64,000 nucleotides of DNA from Aphrophora alni (GCA_963513935.1 OY740776.1:10818724-10882723), one strand, 5' to 3'; positions 45,728-56,242 are shown, counted from the stretch's first letter. Numbers and translations are program-made. The notes: generated from the letters alone by a model not told the origin.

Positions 45728-46029
45728 GTAGAACACAATGCCGCAAATCCGACCTCGAAAGGTTTACCCTAGCTGAAATAGCTAACCTACCTTATGAAAT
45801 AAACTAACCTTACTGATAAACTTTCATTTATAAACAACGTCATATGGTTGAAACAGATTTCAGTTCAAACAGTAGAATATAATCGAGCAGGACTGCCAAC
45901 ATTTGAAATGAAAAATTGAGTTGTAACAAATCAAGCAAAATTCAACTGTGTAGGGGTGGCCGCGCGGTGCTAAAAATCAATTTAATTTTCTCTCTACATT
46001 TTTTTTAGAAATGTTAAAAATATCAAAGG

Positions 46030-46745
46030 AAATTGAATGGGGTATCAAAATGTTCAGAAAAATATAAACTTTATGGTAAATATTTACTTAAAGGTAACTT
46101 GTAATTTTCGGATTTTTTTAAAATTTATGGTATACTACAAATCTTACTTCTTAAAGAATAAATAATGTTTTCATTGCGCAAGTCACTCCTTTAACCGATT
46201 TCAAAGCAATGAAATGGACGGATTTATAGGTTATCCATAATGGCTAATGTTCACATTCACATCCCATTATGTTACTAAAGAAATGTCAATGCTTATCACG
46301 TGATACGCTGTCAATCTTTCACATTAATAATGCAATTTAGTGTCTAACGCAAATATGCAATTAGCGTGTAATTCTCAACATTATTTGTTGGAAATGAGTG
46401 TCAAGATTATCATCGTCCAACGTATTAAGGTAAGGAAATTATTAACTTCAATAAACTTAATAAAATATAAAAAGCGATCTATCGTAGTCATTGTGTAATG
46501 CGCGTGCGTCAAACCATACGCTATTCTCATTGATATCATGTCTTCCCTATATTATGTATAACCTATAAAATCGTAATTTTTCAGTGAAAAAGAGTGACCT
46601 GCGCAATGAAAACATTACTTATTCTTAAGAAGTAAAGTATGTAAGTATACAATAATAATAAAAAGTTCCGAAAAATACAAGTTACCTTTGTGAACATTAA
46701 CTTAAAGTATATACAAAAACATTTTTAAATGTACAAAAAATTAAC
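46030..46745. repeat. fold-back element, arms ~190 bp
   Basis: Left-arm words AAAGGTAACTTG, TAATGTTTTCATTGCGCAAG and TCACTC are mirrored on the right by GAGTGACCTGCGCAATGAAA, ACATTACTTATTC and CAAGTTACCTTTG. The centre lies near 46380. Termini were not pinned down. Confidence 0.75.
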
Positions 46746-46843
46746 AATGTCACCTTAAGAAATCACTACTACTGTAAAATAACCAATCACTAGGTTCCAC
46801 AGGATAACAAACTGTACACAATTCTCACAAAAAATACGCCTAA

Positions 46844-46888
46844 GTATCAAACGCGTTTCAACGACAAGGTCGTCCTGTTCAGTGATAC
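46844..46888 (-). ncRNA. hammerhead ribozyme-like motif, unit 1 (core mutated)
   Basis: Stem I GUAUCA/UGAUAC, helix II GACGAC/GUCGUU, GAA, palindromic stem III ACGCGU and cleavage triplet GUU are all present. The core reads CUGAACA instead of CUGANGA, so this copy is probably inactive. Confidence 0.55.
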
Positions 46889-46947
46889 ACGAGCTACACC
46901 AATCAAACTATAACTCGTTTTTTTGTTATAGTTAAAAATACGCCTAA

Positions 46948-46992
46948 GTATCAAACGCGTTTCAACGACAAGGTCGTCCTCTTCAGTGATAC
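46948..46992 (-). ncRNA. hammerhead ribozyme-like motif, unit 2
   Basis: The minus strand reads GUAUCA-CUGAAGA-G-helix II-GAA-ACGCGU-U-UGAUAC. The core fits CUGANGA. One extra G separates the core from helix II. Predicted cleavage is after GUU. Confidence 0.65.
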
Positions 46993-47050
46993 ACGAGCTA
47001 CACCAATCAAACTATAACTCGTTTTTTGTTATAGTTAAAAATACGCCTAA

Positions 47051-47095
47051 GTATCAGACGCGTTTCAACGACAAGGCCGTCCTCTTCAGTGATAC
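47051..47095 (-). ncRNA. hammerhead ribozyme-like motif, unit 3
   Basis: Same layout as unit 2 with cleavage triplet GUC. Helix II reads GACGGC/GUCGUU, where one Watson-Crick pair has become G-U, so pairing is preserved. Confidence 0.68.
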
Positions 47096-47153
47096 ACGAG
47101 CTACACCAATCAAACTATAGTTTTTTTGTTATAGTTTGATTGGTGTAGCTCGT

Positions 47154-47198
47154 GTATCACTGAAGAGGACGACCTTGTCGTTGAAACGCGTCTGATAC
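47154..47198 (+). ncRNA. hammerhead ribozyme-like motif, unit 4
   Basis: Stem I 5' strand GTATCA (47154-47159), core CTGAAGA (47160-47166), helix II GACGAC-CTT-GTCGTT (47168-47182), GAA (47183-47185), palindromic stem III ACGCGT (47186-47191), cleavage C (47192), stem I 3' strand TGATAC (47193-47198). The canonical GUC triplet is present. The extra G at 47167 is the one departure from the ideal fold. Confidence 0.7.
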
Positions 47199-47329
47199 TT
47201 ATACGTATTTTTTTTTTTGTGAGAATTGTGTTCTGTTTGTTTGTTATACTGTATAATTTTTATCATAAGTCAAGCTCAACATTTAATATACAATAACTAG
47301 TTTTTTTTTTTAAAAAAACCTTCAGATTC

Positions 47330-47500
47330 CTGGCAACGACGAGGCTCCCTAAAACTTTGTCCATGTATTCTTGAGTTAGATCCCCCTCATCTTTCCTATA
47401 AGTCTCTCTTGACCAACTCTTGTTCTTTTTCGAGGCTGACGCTATTAGAGTATTCGAAGGCTAGTGGTCTTTATATTCTTTCCTGGTGTTGATGACGTCA
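47330..47500 (+). repeat. dispersed LINE-tail/SINE-like repeat, copy 11
   Basis: Contains GAGTTAGATCCCCCTCATCT, GTCTCTCTTGACCAACTCTT, GACGCTATTAGAGTATTCGA and GTGGTCTTTATATTC. Confidence 0.72.
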
Positions 47501-47997
47501 AGAACAAAAATAACAATTTAGAAGCAACAACAAAATTTACTTTCCCCAAGACGGATATAGTTTCCAATGGAAGAATGGACTGGACCCCATAGAGACCGTT
47601 ATAAAACAGAAATTAGTTTTTAAACAAGTAATTCCAGGTAGACACTAATGACATGTCAGTTCTTGGAATCCTCCCGTACTTTGCCGGGCTGATGCAACTT
47701 CTAGTCTTCAGACAGAGAGAGTTTCTAAGAAGGGTAGCGGACAAGGAAAACCGGGTGTAATTTCTTGGAAGGGTTTGTTCATTATAAACCCATTGTCTGA
47801 GACACTTTGCGTTGCCGCCCTATTGGGTATAGCAGATTCTTAGAAGTTCCTTTTAAGGACTCACAGAGTGATTGAAAGCAAACTGTTGTAAGTCAGTCAA
47901 TATGCAAAACCTTTCGGACCCAGTTTATCGTTTAATTAGTGTTTAATAATAAGGAAACATCCATTGTGGTTGGTATTACCTAAATCACTCCATTTTA
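47501..47997. other. gene-free region
   Basis: Less AT-rich around 47640-47900, but no frame, RNA or repeat was recognised. Confidence 0.35.
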
Positions 47998-48340
47998 TAC
48001 AGGGTGTTCCACAAATATCTTGCTAGTATAAAAAGAAAATTTAACTCATTTTTCTACAAAAAATAAATAAATAAAGATATAAAAACAAAAACAAAACACA
48101 GTTAGTACAAAGTACTAATTCAAAAGTAAATTACAAAGCAAAGTGTGGGCGCTCCTAAAATTCGTAATTATAATTTAAAATTCTAAGCACCCGCACTTTA
48201 CTTTATAATTTACGTCTGGGTAGTACTTTGTACTGTGTTTTTTATTTTTACTTATTACTTTTTTTGTAGAAAAGTGGGTTTAAAAAAGAATTAAATTAAA
48301 TTTTTATTTTCTACTTTTTAGTTATAAACAATTTTTTTTT
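47998..48340. repeat. fold-back element with CAGGGTGTTCC end
   Basis: Starts ACAGGGTGTTCCACAAATAT. The mirrored core AACACAGTTAGTACAAAGTA / TACTTTGTACTGTGTT and AAAGTGTGGGCGCT / AGCACCCGCACTTT shows a palindrome centred near 48165. The right terminus is not clear. Confidence 0.65.
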
Positions 48341-48404
48341 TTTAATTTCGTCGGCAAATAGGGTGTCTTTGTACCGACAAATGTCAACGTTGCAACTTGG
48401 CTGT

Positions 48405-48608
48405 GATAGCATCGCTTCCTACAAATTTCACAGATTCTGTCACAAAATTTGTTGATCGCCTTTTCAACGCTGCCAGACTAGCATTTCACTCTTGCCGCTG
48501 TTGTCGATCACGTTCTAAGCGAACTTGAAGTTCTTCAAGGGTTTCCACAGCAAGGCATTGCGATTTATGTTGACGATCATATTGTAAACGCGTTCTTCTG
48601 GGTTCTCA
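48405..48608 (-). pseudogene. Arg/Glu-rich relic resembling Helitron-associated repeats
   Basis: The minus strand encodes, with a stop and a probable frameshift, ENPEER, RLQYDRQHKSQ, EELQVRLERDRQQRQE and NASLAALKRRS. The repeating pattern 'T/NPEER-x-RL-x-x-DR' occurs in insect proteins upstream of Pif1/Helitron helicases. No helicase motif is present. It is assigned by pattern only. Confidence 0.4.
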
Positions 48609-48619
48609 TTTGAAAGATG

Positions 48620-49112
48620 ATAACCTACTGCACATGTGTCCTTCTCACTACCTGCTGCATATGTATACTACACATACGTACCTACTGCGCATGCATACTT
48701 CTCACTACCTGCTACACATGTATACTACATATACGTACCTACTGCGAAACTTTGCCTACTGCACATGTGTACTTCTCACTACCTGCTGCACATGTATACT
48801 ACACATACGTACCTACTGCGCAACTCTGCCTACTGCGCATGTGTACTACTCACTACCTGCTGCACATGTATACTACACATACGTACCTACTGCGCATGTG
48901 TACTACCCACTACCTGCTGCACATGTATACTACACATACGTACCTACTGCGCAACTCTGCCTATTGCGCATGTGTAGTTCTCACTACCTGCTGCATATGT
49001 ATACTACACATACGTACCTACTGCGCAACTCTGCCTACTGCGCATGTTTACTTCTCAATACCTGCTGCATATGTATACTACACATACGTACCTACTGCGC
49101 ATGTGTTTCCCC
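48620..49112. repeat. compound minisatellite (TACCTACTGCGCA units)
   Basis: Interleaved units built from CACTACCTGCTGCACATG, TATACTACACATACGTACC and TACTGCGCA. All three forward frames are open and give Cys/Tyr/His-rich repeats (for example TYLLRMCTSHYLL). That is an effect of a stop-free repeat, not a gene. Alternating purine-pyrimidine words (GCGCATGTGTAC, CACATACGTAC) are frequent. Confidence 0.9.
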
Positions 49113-50131
49113 TACTATAAACATGTATATATAACAAAGGACTATTGTATTGTCATCCAAGATCAACAAAGTTTCGATATTTTTAATCAACAAGACGTAT
49201 CTCAAATAGAGCTTCCCAAATTAGATGACAGTCAGACAGACGTGAAAGCAAACTAAAGAAAAGTATCTTATGAGTCTTGTGACGTTTGAATAGGGCCTTA
49301 AAATGTGTTGTTTTATTTATTTAATAATAAATTACTAATTACACTTGTAACTTATTGATTACTAACTAATACCTTTAATGTTTCTAATTATTTTTACTTT
49401 TTTCAGTTACCCAGTAAACGAAGTATTGTACAAGTTTGCTAATCGAAATAATTAATATATCTGTTTTTTGACTCTATCGAAATTATATAAAAAAAATTGT
49501 ATTTAAAATAATCAAATGGTGGCCATTTTTTATTTATTGTTTTTTTTATCTATAGGTATCTCTTGCGTTATTTAACTTACTACAATTAGGTAAAAAATTA
49601 CATTTTTCAATTCCATATCCATTGGTATCAATACACCAGTTCCTTTCTAATTGTTTTAATAATACTTAGGTACAACCAATTTAGTTTATTGCATTTAAAT
49701 TAGTTTGTTGTCGCCATATTGGATCCGCCATTTTGAATTTCTTTCGAGAACTTAAAATTTAGTCTATTTTAAAAGTACTTATCAGAAATATTCAGAACTT
49801 TTCGGCATAAACTTTAACAAAAATATTTCCTTTTTAGCATTTTATAGCCGCCATATTGATTTCGCCATCTTGCAGGTGGGTTTAAGACAATTTAGATATC
49901 AGATTCGTAATCAGCGACCTCAAAACTCCCGAGTAACAAGATTTATGTAAATTCGAAAAGGAAAAAAAATGTATAGGTTTTATTAAGAATTAAATACAAA
50001 ATGGGAATTTTTGCTCAACTCAATAATTTTGGTTGGCATAATTTAAAAATCGTCTCTCTTACGTTTTTTGAAAATTTAATAACGAGCATTTAAAAAAAAA
50101 ACAAAATTCATCCCAATCGGTTGCGAAACAC
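49113..50131. other. gene-free region
   Basis: AT-rich, with GCCATATTGGATCCGCCATT and GCCGCCATATTGATTTCGCC words like those in the fold-back elements near 40000, so probably old transposon sequence. Confidence 0.4.
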
Positions 50132-50189
50132 GTGCTCCAGATAATTTTGAACGAAACAATGTGCGACTTCAAGGTATACAACTGTTTTA

Positions 50190-50290
50190 AAACAAACACC
50201 CTACTGGATAAGACTCCCTTGGGACTGGGTAAGTACCACGATGACGTCGGTGCAACGTCTATTCCCATCGTTACAATGAATGGCCCAGCC
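50190..50290. repeat. dispersed repeat family B, fragment
   Basis: ACACCCTACTGGATAAGACT followed by CTGGGTAAGTACCACGATGA. The reverse complements of parts of this occur at 51060-51075 and 57705-57735. Confidence 0.5.
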
Positions 50291-51034
50291 CACGCAACCC
50301 ATTCAACACTCGTGATATTATCAAGGTTACTACGCCACAACGAAACATCATCATGGAGGGCAAATCAAAGAAATCAAAGTCAAAACTATCGACTACTGAT
50401 TGGTTGAATGACGTCACTGCCTCCTGCCTTCATCTAGTCAAACTCTCACGGTAGATACATGGGCGCAGGAAAACGGGAAAAGTGTTCAAACTCTTGTGAC
50501 AATACGAAAATTGTATTACACGCGTGCGTAAATACACAAATCCTAAGATGAAAAGAATTTGGTGATAAACTTACAACAATTAATGAATGACGAAATACAT
50601 GAGCAACAACATTTAAAAGTCAAAACACCTATTAAAAACTACACATATAATTGAATGTACTGTACAGTAGTCTAGCTTCAAGGTAAGAATGTGTCTGGGG
50701 TGGGGAGGAAAAGAGGTGCCCCCACACTTTGTTTGTTGAGTTTTACTTTTAGCGGTACTACCCCAATAAAAAATATATATACCTCAAATGCTTTTGTGTA
50801 AACGCCTACCCTATCGTTTCTTTTATCGGTGTAAATAAGAATAAAACTTTTAAGAATTATCTTGTACATAAATTTTAGGAATAAAATGTAGTTAAAGCAT
50901 TAATTTGTGTACATAGTTTTCTTGGAATGGGTTGTACCGTCAAGTCAGGCTAGGGAATCAAGTAGAAGGGAGGACACGCCCACTACACCAGACACACTCC
51001 TAGTCTGAGGCTACTGTACTTCTGTAACTTAAAA
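50291..51034. other. unassigned region
   Basis: A 91-residue plus-strand frame ending at 50407 shows no recognisable domain. Nothing else was identified. Confidence 0.35.
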
Positions 51035-51130
51035 GAAAATAAATTAATCTGTATCATCATGGTACTTAACCAGCCCAATCATACAAATAATACAACCATC
51101 CGCTACCCAAAAGTTGATTCCTTGGGCCTC
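51035..51130. repeat. dispersed repeat family B, fragment
   Basis: ATCATCATGGTACTTAACCA and GCCCAATCATACAAATAATA resemble 29695-29740 and 57610-57660. Confidence 0.5.
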
Positions 51131-51594
51131 GTGGAACAGTACATTTCATTACTAGCACCGAAAGTGACCATCGCCGAGAACGGAAATTCGATCAAGCAAC
51201 GGAATATATTTCATCATTTGGACCAAAAGTGAAGCTTTCGATACAAATTCAAGTTTAATGGCCAAGGCCAGAAAATGAGCGAGGATCGAAAAGCTTCTTT
51301 AGGTCCAAGTGATGAACTATATTTTTCTTTAAACTACAAATAATATAAGAAAACAATTGTACAAAAAATAAAATGCTTGAATTCAAATCGATGGTAACAG
51401 CTGTTTTAACGGTTATTTACAATCGAGAGTATCGGTTGTTTTTATAGATGCTTTACAATCGTTAATTAATTCGTATAAACGAAGTAACAGCTGATGACCT
51501 CGAACTCAGCTGATGTTTTTAGGTCCTAGGACAAAAAAGAACAACTTTAGCATCTCAATGCATGTATTTGAAAGCAGCTGTTTTTGAAGCAGTG
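51131..51594. other. unassigned region
   Basis: No gene or repeat boundary recognised. Confidence 0.35.
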
Positions 51595-51790
51595 TAACCA
51601 AAAAGCACTTTCAGTACGAGTTATGAACGATACTTTTCATCATGATAAAAATTTAAAAAATAATTAAAAAATACAAATTTTAACTTTTATTACTTACAAA
51701 ATTATCTACATAAATTACTAACATAAAAATCCTACAATTTAAAAGTTCAGATGTTTATGGTAGAATTTTGATTATTGGTAACATTGTTTA
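51595..51790 (-). repeat. dispersed repeat family C, copy 1
   Basis: This is the reverse complement of 56940-57155: GTAGAATTTTGATTATTGG here pairs with CCAACAATCAAAATTCTAC there, and AACGATACTTTTCAT with ATGAAAAGTATCGTT. The two copies lie in opposite orientations about 5.3 kb apart. Confidence 0.75.
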
Positions 51791-52908
51791 TAGGCTTCCT
51801 CTAGTGACTTACCCAGAGCTAGTGATGGCAGGTACCATCTTACTCCTGTCTCACGAAGGCCTTTTCTCGGGTCATCTATCACCCCAGGTAACTCTTAGGA
51901 ATTAAGATAGTTTCAGTTAGAAATAGAGTCTAAGTTCTTTTAAGAAGCCAGAATTACAACAATTATTGAGGTAGACCTGGAAAACTGACGATATTGTTTA
52001 CCTTGCAAGCAAGGCAGATGTAATTGATGCTACAATGATATATAAACCCTTGGGTGTGAGGAAACGTGGTCAGTGAGCCAAGATTGATCAAGGGAAGGTG
52101 CTGGAGGAATTCTTGAAGATAGCTAGACGTACTTAGCGAGTAAGAGCTTCCTGGGAGTATTGAGACTTCATACAAGCATCCACAAGAATGCAAGCAGGGT
52201 GAGCAAACTTCGTGTATAAACCTTGTAATTATTTCAGAGTCATTTAATTAAACTATAGCGTAGAATCAGATCTGTGAGTCACAACAATTAGAGTCATTAT
52301 GGATTAATAGCAATAATAAGAAGATTGTAGCATTGTAATAAGATAGGATGTAGTTATTCTTGTTAATAAAGGTTAATTGAGTACTGAACCATTCGATTAG
52401 TTAAAAATAAAGAACCCAGGCAATTAATGGAACCAATCCTAACAAACATAGTTCCTTAGGCCTTTCTGCCTGTCCTGTCTACTTAGTTGGATGCTTCTTC
52501 TGTCAGGAATGCAATTCCTCTTGTTCCTCCCATGATAATAGTCATCTCGGAGGGTATGCTCCACCTTATTAGAAAGCTTTGTTACTGTGATATCTCGCAG
52601 TTTGTTTTCATTTCTCCGTCCACGTTCTTCTATCAGCTAGGATAAGGATGTTCGCCAGGTCAGAGTTCCACTTGATCGGGTAAAGCTGAATACTGCGAGA
52701 GGTCACAAAGTATACCACTGGCTCCGTATGCGACGCTTTCTCTGTGCTATTCACCTCTTCCGTGCGTTGAATTTAAGGTTGAAAACAGAAGAGAATGGGA
52801 GAGGTATGAAGACTTAGAGGGAAACGTGAAAAGGTTCAGACAGAATAGATCCAGATAGATACATCTACATGGGAATTGGAAGTGGTGCAGGTCGCATGAA
52901 AAACATCA
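51791..52908. other. unassigned, less AT-rich region
   Basis: The base composition is more even than its surroundings, particularly 51800-51900 and 52440-52860, which could mean former coding sequence. No frame or domain was recognised on either strand. Confidence 0.35.
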
Positions 52909-53549
52909 GAATAACATGAAGGAGTAAGGTTTGGTTAGAAGATGTTGTCATAGAAAGCTAATTGCGGCGCCGTTACGATGTTGTCATAGAAAGCTAATTG
53001 GGACGCTGTTGCGGTATAACACGAAGGAGTAAGGTTAGGTTAGGTTAGAAGATGTTGTCATAGAAAGCAAATTGGGGCGCCGTTACGGTATAACACGAAG
53101 GAGTAAGGTTAGGTTAGGTTAGAAGATGTTGTCATAGAAAGCTAATTGGGACGCCGTTACGGTATAACATGAAGGAGTAAGGTTAGGTTAGGTTAGAAGA
53201 TGTTGTCATAGAAAGCAAATTGGGGCGCCGTTACGGTATAACATGAAGGAGTAAGGTTAGGTTAGGTTAGAAGATGTTGTCATAGAAAGCTAATTGGGGC
53301 GCCGTTACGGTATAACATGAAGGAGTAAGGTTAGGTTAGGTTAGAAGATGTTGTCATAGAAAGCTAATTGGGACGCTGTTGTGGTATAACATGAAGGAGT
53401 AAGGTTAGGTTAGGTTAGAAGATGTTGTCATAGAAAGCTAATTGGGGCGCCGTTACGGTATAACACGAAGGAGTAAGGTTAGGTTAGGTTAGAAGCTCTT
53501 GTCATAGAAAGCTAATTGGGGCGCCGTTACGGTATAACATGAAAGGGTA
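52909..53549. repeat. 74-bp minisatellite with embedded (TTAGG)n
   Basis: Units of 74 bp start GATGTTGTCATAGAAAGC at 53051, 53125, 53199, 53273, 53347 and 53421 (variant at 53495), after two shorter units from 52941. Each carries AATTGGGGCGCCGTTACGGT and GGTTAGGTTAGGTTA, the insect telomere word. Unit-to-unit differences are few (GGGGCGCC/GGGACGCC, ACACGAAG/ACATGAAG). Confidence 0.95.
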
Positions 53550-54734
53550 AGGATCGAAGGAGGTTGTTTGTAGCGGATTCCCTCTGGGCGATGGGTTCAC
53601 CAACCCCTAATCCATAGTCAGTTCGATAGTTGTTAGCCAAAAAGTGGAAACATATCGTGTATGTCCTTTGTGAAAAATGTATATATTCCCTTGTGACGTA
53701 AACACAGCGTTAATAGTATATTATTAATTGAGCTTTCACTGATAGTATTAAAGTTTATTTTTGTTTCCTTCCAATTATTCTACAACCGTAATATATTTTG
53801 ATTTTCGAATTCACCATCTACCAAAAAATACCAGTTCTTGAGTTATCGGTAAAAACCAAAAGATGAGCTTTTATAAAAGACGTAATTTCACAAAATCGGA
53901 TCTACCGATTTCGTTCAAATTTGATTGAAAATGGTGGAAAATCGCATGTGAAACAAATGTTACGCTCGCAGTTCACCAACCGATTTTCTGTTGAACCAAT
54001 TTCTCCTACAATTGGTACACGTTCAAACGTAACAAAGTAACCGAAAATCGGACAATTCTATACTAACAGAAAATGTTTAACAAACAATAAAAAATACCTT
54101 ATGACGCAATAAATTTAAAAATTACATTATATTAAATTTAGTTTTGATTTGGTTAAACTAACGTCACTTTCTGACGCAACATCAGAACATATTACAGGTA
54201 CTGTATAATTTCATCGCTTTCTCGCCGTCCACTGCCATCAAGATCAAACCCCGCCTTCTTCAACTATATTATTAAAAATTATAATTGAACCTAGATTTTT
54301 CCAAGATGCATAAATTATTGATTTATACCGTTGAATGATTGCGGTTAAAACCACAGTTCTGGATGTTTTCAAGGGTAAAAGGTTTTAGACGTATTTGAAA
54401 AATTTCAAAACACCCAACACGGTAGCAATTATAAAGTTGTGTGCGCGGGGGGGGGGGTAGAATAATTCAAAGGAGAAATTTTACAGTTCGGATATTAAAA
54501 TGAGTGAAGATTATTTGTGAAAATTTTTAAATGATGGTATTTCACTGTGTGAGAAGTTATATTTTGGAATAATAATGTATTTGAGAATTTGAGATTTTTA
54601 ATGATAACTCAAAAACTGGCATATTTGGAAAGATCGTGTTCAATAGGTTTTATTTGGATTCTTAGAAACTACACTTGAATCAAATTCAATAGAGCCGATT
54701 TTGAAAAAATCGTAATTTTGTGTTTTTTTTTTCA
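53550..54734. other. gene-free region
   Basis: Decayed transposon-type sequence (ATCGGATCTACCGATTTCGT near 53897) and a G-run at 54449-54458. No gene. Confidence 0.4.
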
Positions 54735-55075
54735 GACAAATTCACAGCATACTTGAACAACATACATCCAAATTAAGAGTTCACAACCGAAATAAAAGAG
54801 ATTTTCTTGACATAACCGTAACAAAATATAATTATTTCCATAATTTCAAAATATACAGGAAACCCACTGACACCGACCACACAATTCACGCCTCTTCCAA
54901 CCCATCCATTACAAAATGGAAGCTTACAATAGTTTCATAAACTCTGCAACGTACCAATGACGCAGATTTTCAAGAGGAATCCAATACAAACAAATATATT
55001 GAACAATGGACACTCTGCTTGATTGCTAACAACGCTGGGATAATGAAACCAGAAGCCGATGGACACCTGGCCTAA
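54735..55075 (+). pseudogene. Penelope-like element reverse transcriptase fragment
   Basis: From 54797 one plus-strand frame reads RDFLDITVTKYNYFHNFKIY, then RKPTDTDHTIHASSNPSITKW, with one stop in the middle and a TAA at 55073-55075. Just upstream, in another frame, is FTAYLNNIHPN. The order 'F..LN..HPN ... FLD(I/L)TI ... IYRKPT-TD ... I-H-SSNP ... K' is characteristic of the region following the catalytic YxDD in Penelope-like reverse transcriptases. The catalytic part and the GIY-YIG endonuclease are absent. Its presence supports a Penelope origin for the hammerhead-bearing repeats in this window, though none is adjacent to it. Confidence 0.75.
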
Positions 55076-55489
55076 TTAGGAGCCCTACGCGATTGGATAT
55101 ACCGGGGAGGTGAATTTCCACCTTCCACAATTTCTGACGGGCCACTGATACTGATTACGTGGGGTTAGCTCGACACTTTGGGGAACTAGGGTCATCTGTT
55201 CAAACTACTGCTTAATGAGCAACCCTTCTTGGAATTGGAGGTGTTTGTTAGTTAGGTCAGCCGAAGAGCGACACTCAAGTGACGAGGTTCGTCGTCTGTC
55301 AGAATAGTATGACTTATTATTCTCGGGTCTTGGCTAGTCCTTAGGTAACCTAACCTAACCTAACCTATACTCGCCCGACTGGTACCTTATCCGTTCACAT
55401 TTCCAGGAAGTAATTGCTATTGACTGGGGCGGCCAATATATCGAGCCAACCCCACGACACCCTGATACTTCAGAACGAATCGTCGCACA
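55076..55489. other. unassigned region with telomere-type word
   Basis: Contains GTAACCTAACCTAACCTAAC at 55347-55366. The part after 55370 may be upstream LINE coding sequence, but no motif was recognised before 55490. Confidence 0.4.
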
Positions 55490-55747
55490 ATGGGGGAGGT
55501 GGCTTCTAGGAACTGTCTTGTTTGTAAGGAGGAGGATACGAGGCACACCTTCTTCGAGTGCCAACGTTTTGCAGAACATCGGCGTAATAATAGTGATCTC
55601 ATTGGTGAACTTTCTTCAGAAAGTATTGTGAAGAGAATTTCTTCATGTAGTCTTGGGATAGACCACACTTTTGTCTTTCCTATCAGATCGCTCTTGACCA
55701 ACTCTTGTTCTTTTCCAAAACCTGACGCTTTTAGAGCATTCCATAGA
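55490..55747 (+). pseudogene. C-terminal fragment of a non-LTR retrotransposon ORF2
   Basis: A plus-strand frame carries NCLVCKEEDTRHTFFECQRF, a C-x2-C-x7-H-x4-C zinc-finger pattern, followed by AEHRR and GELSSESIVKRI. This 'C..C....(D/E)T..H.(F/L)(F/L).C.(R)(W/F)...R' array closes the reverse-transcriptase ORF of Jockey/R1-type LINEs. Only the tail survives; there is no RT domain upstream. The frame runs straight into copy 12 of the dispersed repeat family, which is why that family is read as a LINE tail or a LINE-dependent SINE. Confidence 0.7.
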
Positions 55748-55822
55748 TAAGCGTTCTTTTATTCCTTGTTCTTATAAGGGGATAATGAACGAAAGGTTAT
55801 TTTCCTTTAAACAAGGAAAAAC
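55635..55822 (+). repeat. dispersed LINE-tail/SINE-like repeat, copy 12 (fused to LINE ORF)
   Basis: TTCTTCATGTAGTCTTGGGA, TCTTGACCAACTCTTGTTC, GACGCTTTTAGAGCATTC, then CGAAAGGTTATTTTCC, TTTAAACAAGGAAAAA. It is in the same orientation as the LINE zinc-finger frame just upstream. Confidence 0.72.
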
Positions 55823-56242
55823 TTATATACAAAACTATTTTTAAGCAATCTTTTTAATAAAACGGACTATTTTGAAAACCGGCGAGCGGTATAAAGATTC
55901 TGGTAGTTCGTGTATCTGCCACACACGTCTTACCGCGATTGTATCAAACTGGGAAATTTTGTTTCATCAAACTGTACCAAAAGCTGAGAGTGGCGAAAGT
56001 GATCGTTTCCCTATCTCAAATTTAGAGCAAGGGGGAAACGATCAGCTGACTTTCCATTGCTCTAATTTAATTTCGTGTTTGCCCACCAGGAGTACTAATA
56101 ATTCTTTCCAATGTAATTAAGCGTTTGAAATTTGTTGATCTTAAATAATTAACAATAGAATTGTCAAAACAAATTGCCAAATTTTACTGTTGTTTTTACG
56201 TCTTTGATTTACTTGCCCTAAAAAGTCACGGAGGATGGAAAT
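55823..56242. other. unassigned region
   Basis: 56131-56200 (ATCTTAAATAATTAACAATA, GAATTGTCAAAACAAAT) is repeated at 56549-56620, so the intervening duplication is flanked by direct repeats of about 75 bp. Confidence 0.5.

Larger units (their letters stand above)
46827..47230. repeat. Penelope-type repeat array: three direct units plus one inverted
   Basis: Three ~100-bp direct units (from about 46832, 46936 and 47036) each read AATACGCCTAAGTATCARAC, then GCGTTTCAACGACAAGG, then CAGTGATACACGAGCTACAC. A fourth unit follows in inverted orientation from 47133, so the block ends in mirror-image TGTGAG/CTCACA words. Each unit carries a hammerhead-like motif (separate entries). Tandem and inverted arrangements of hammerhead-bearing units are known from Penelope-like elements. 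Confidence 0.85.

Noticed and set aside
48610..49134. Long Cys/Tyr/His-rich open frames
   Set aside because: Three overlapping frames are open at once because the underlying minisatellite unit lacks stop codons; this is not a gene.
50132..50407. 91-residue plus-strand frame with an overlapping 93-residue minus-strand frame
   Set aside because: It contains a fragment of dispersed repeat family B and no recognisable motif; open on both strands by chance.
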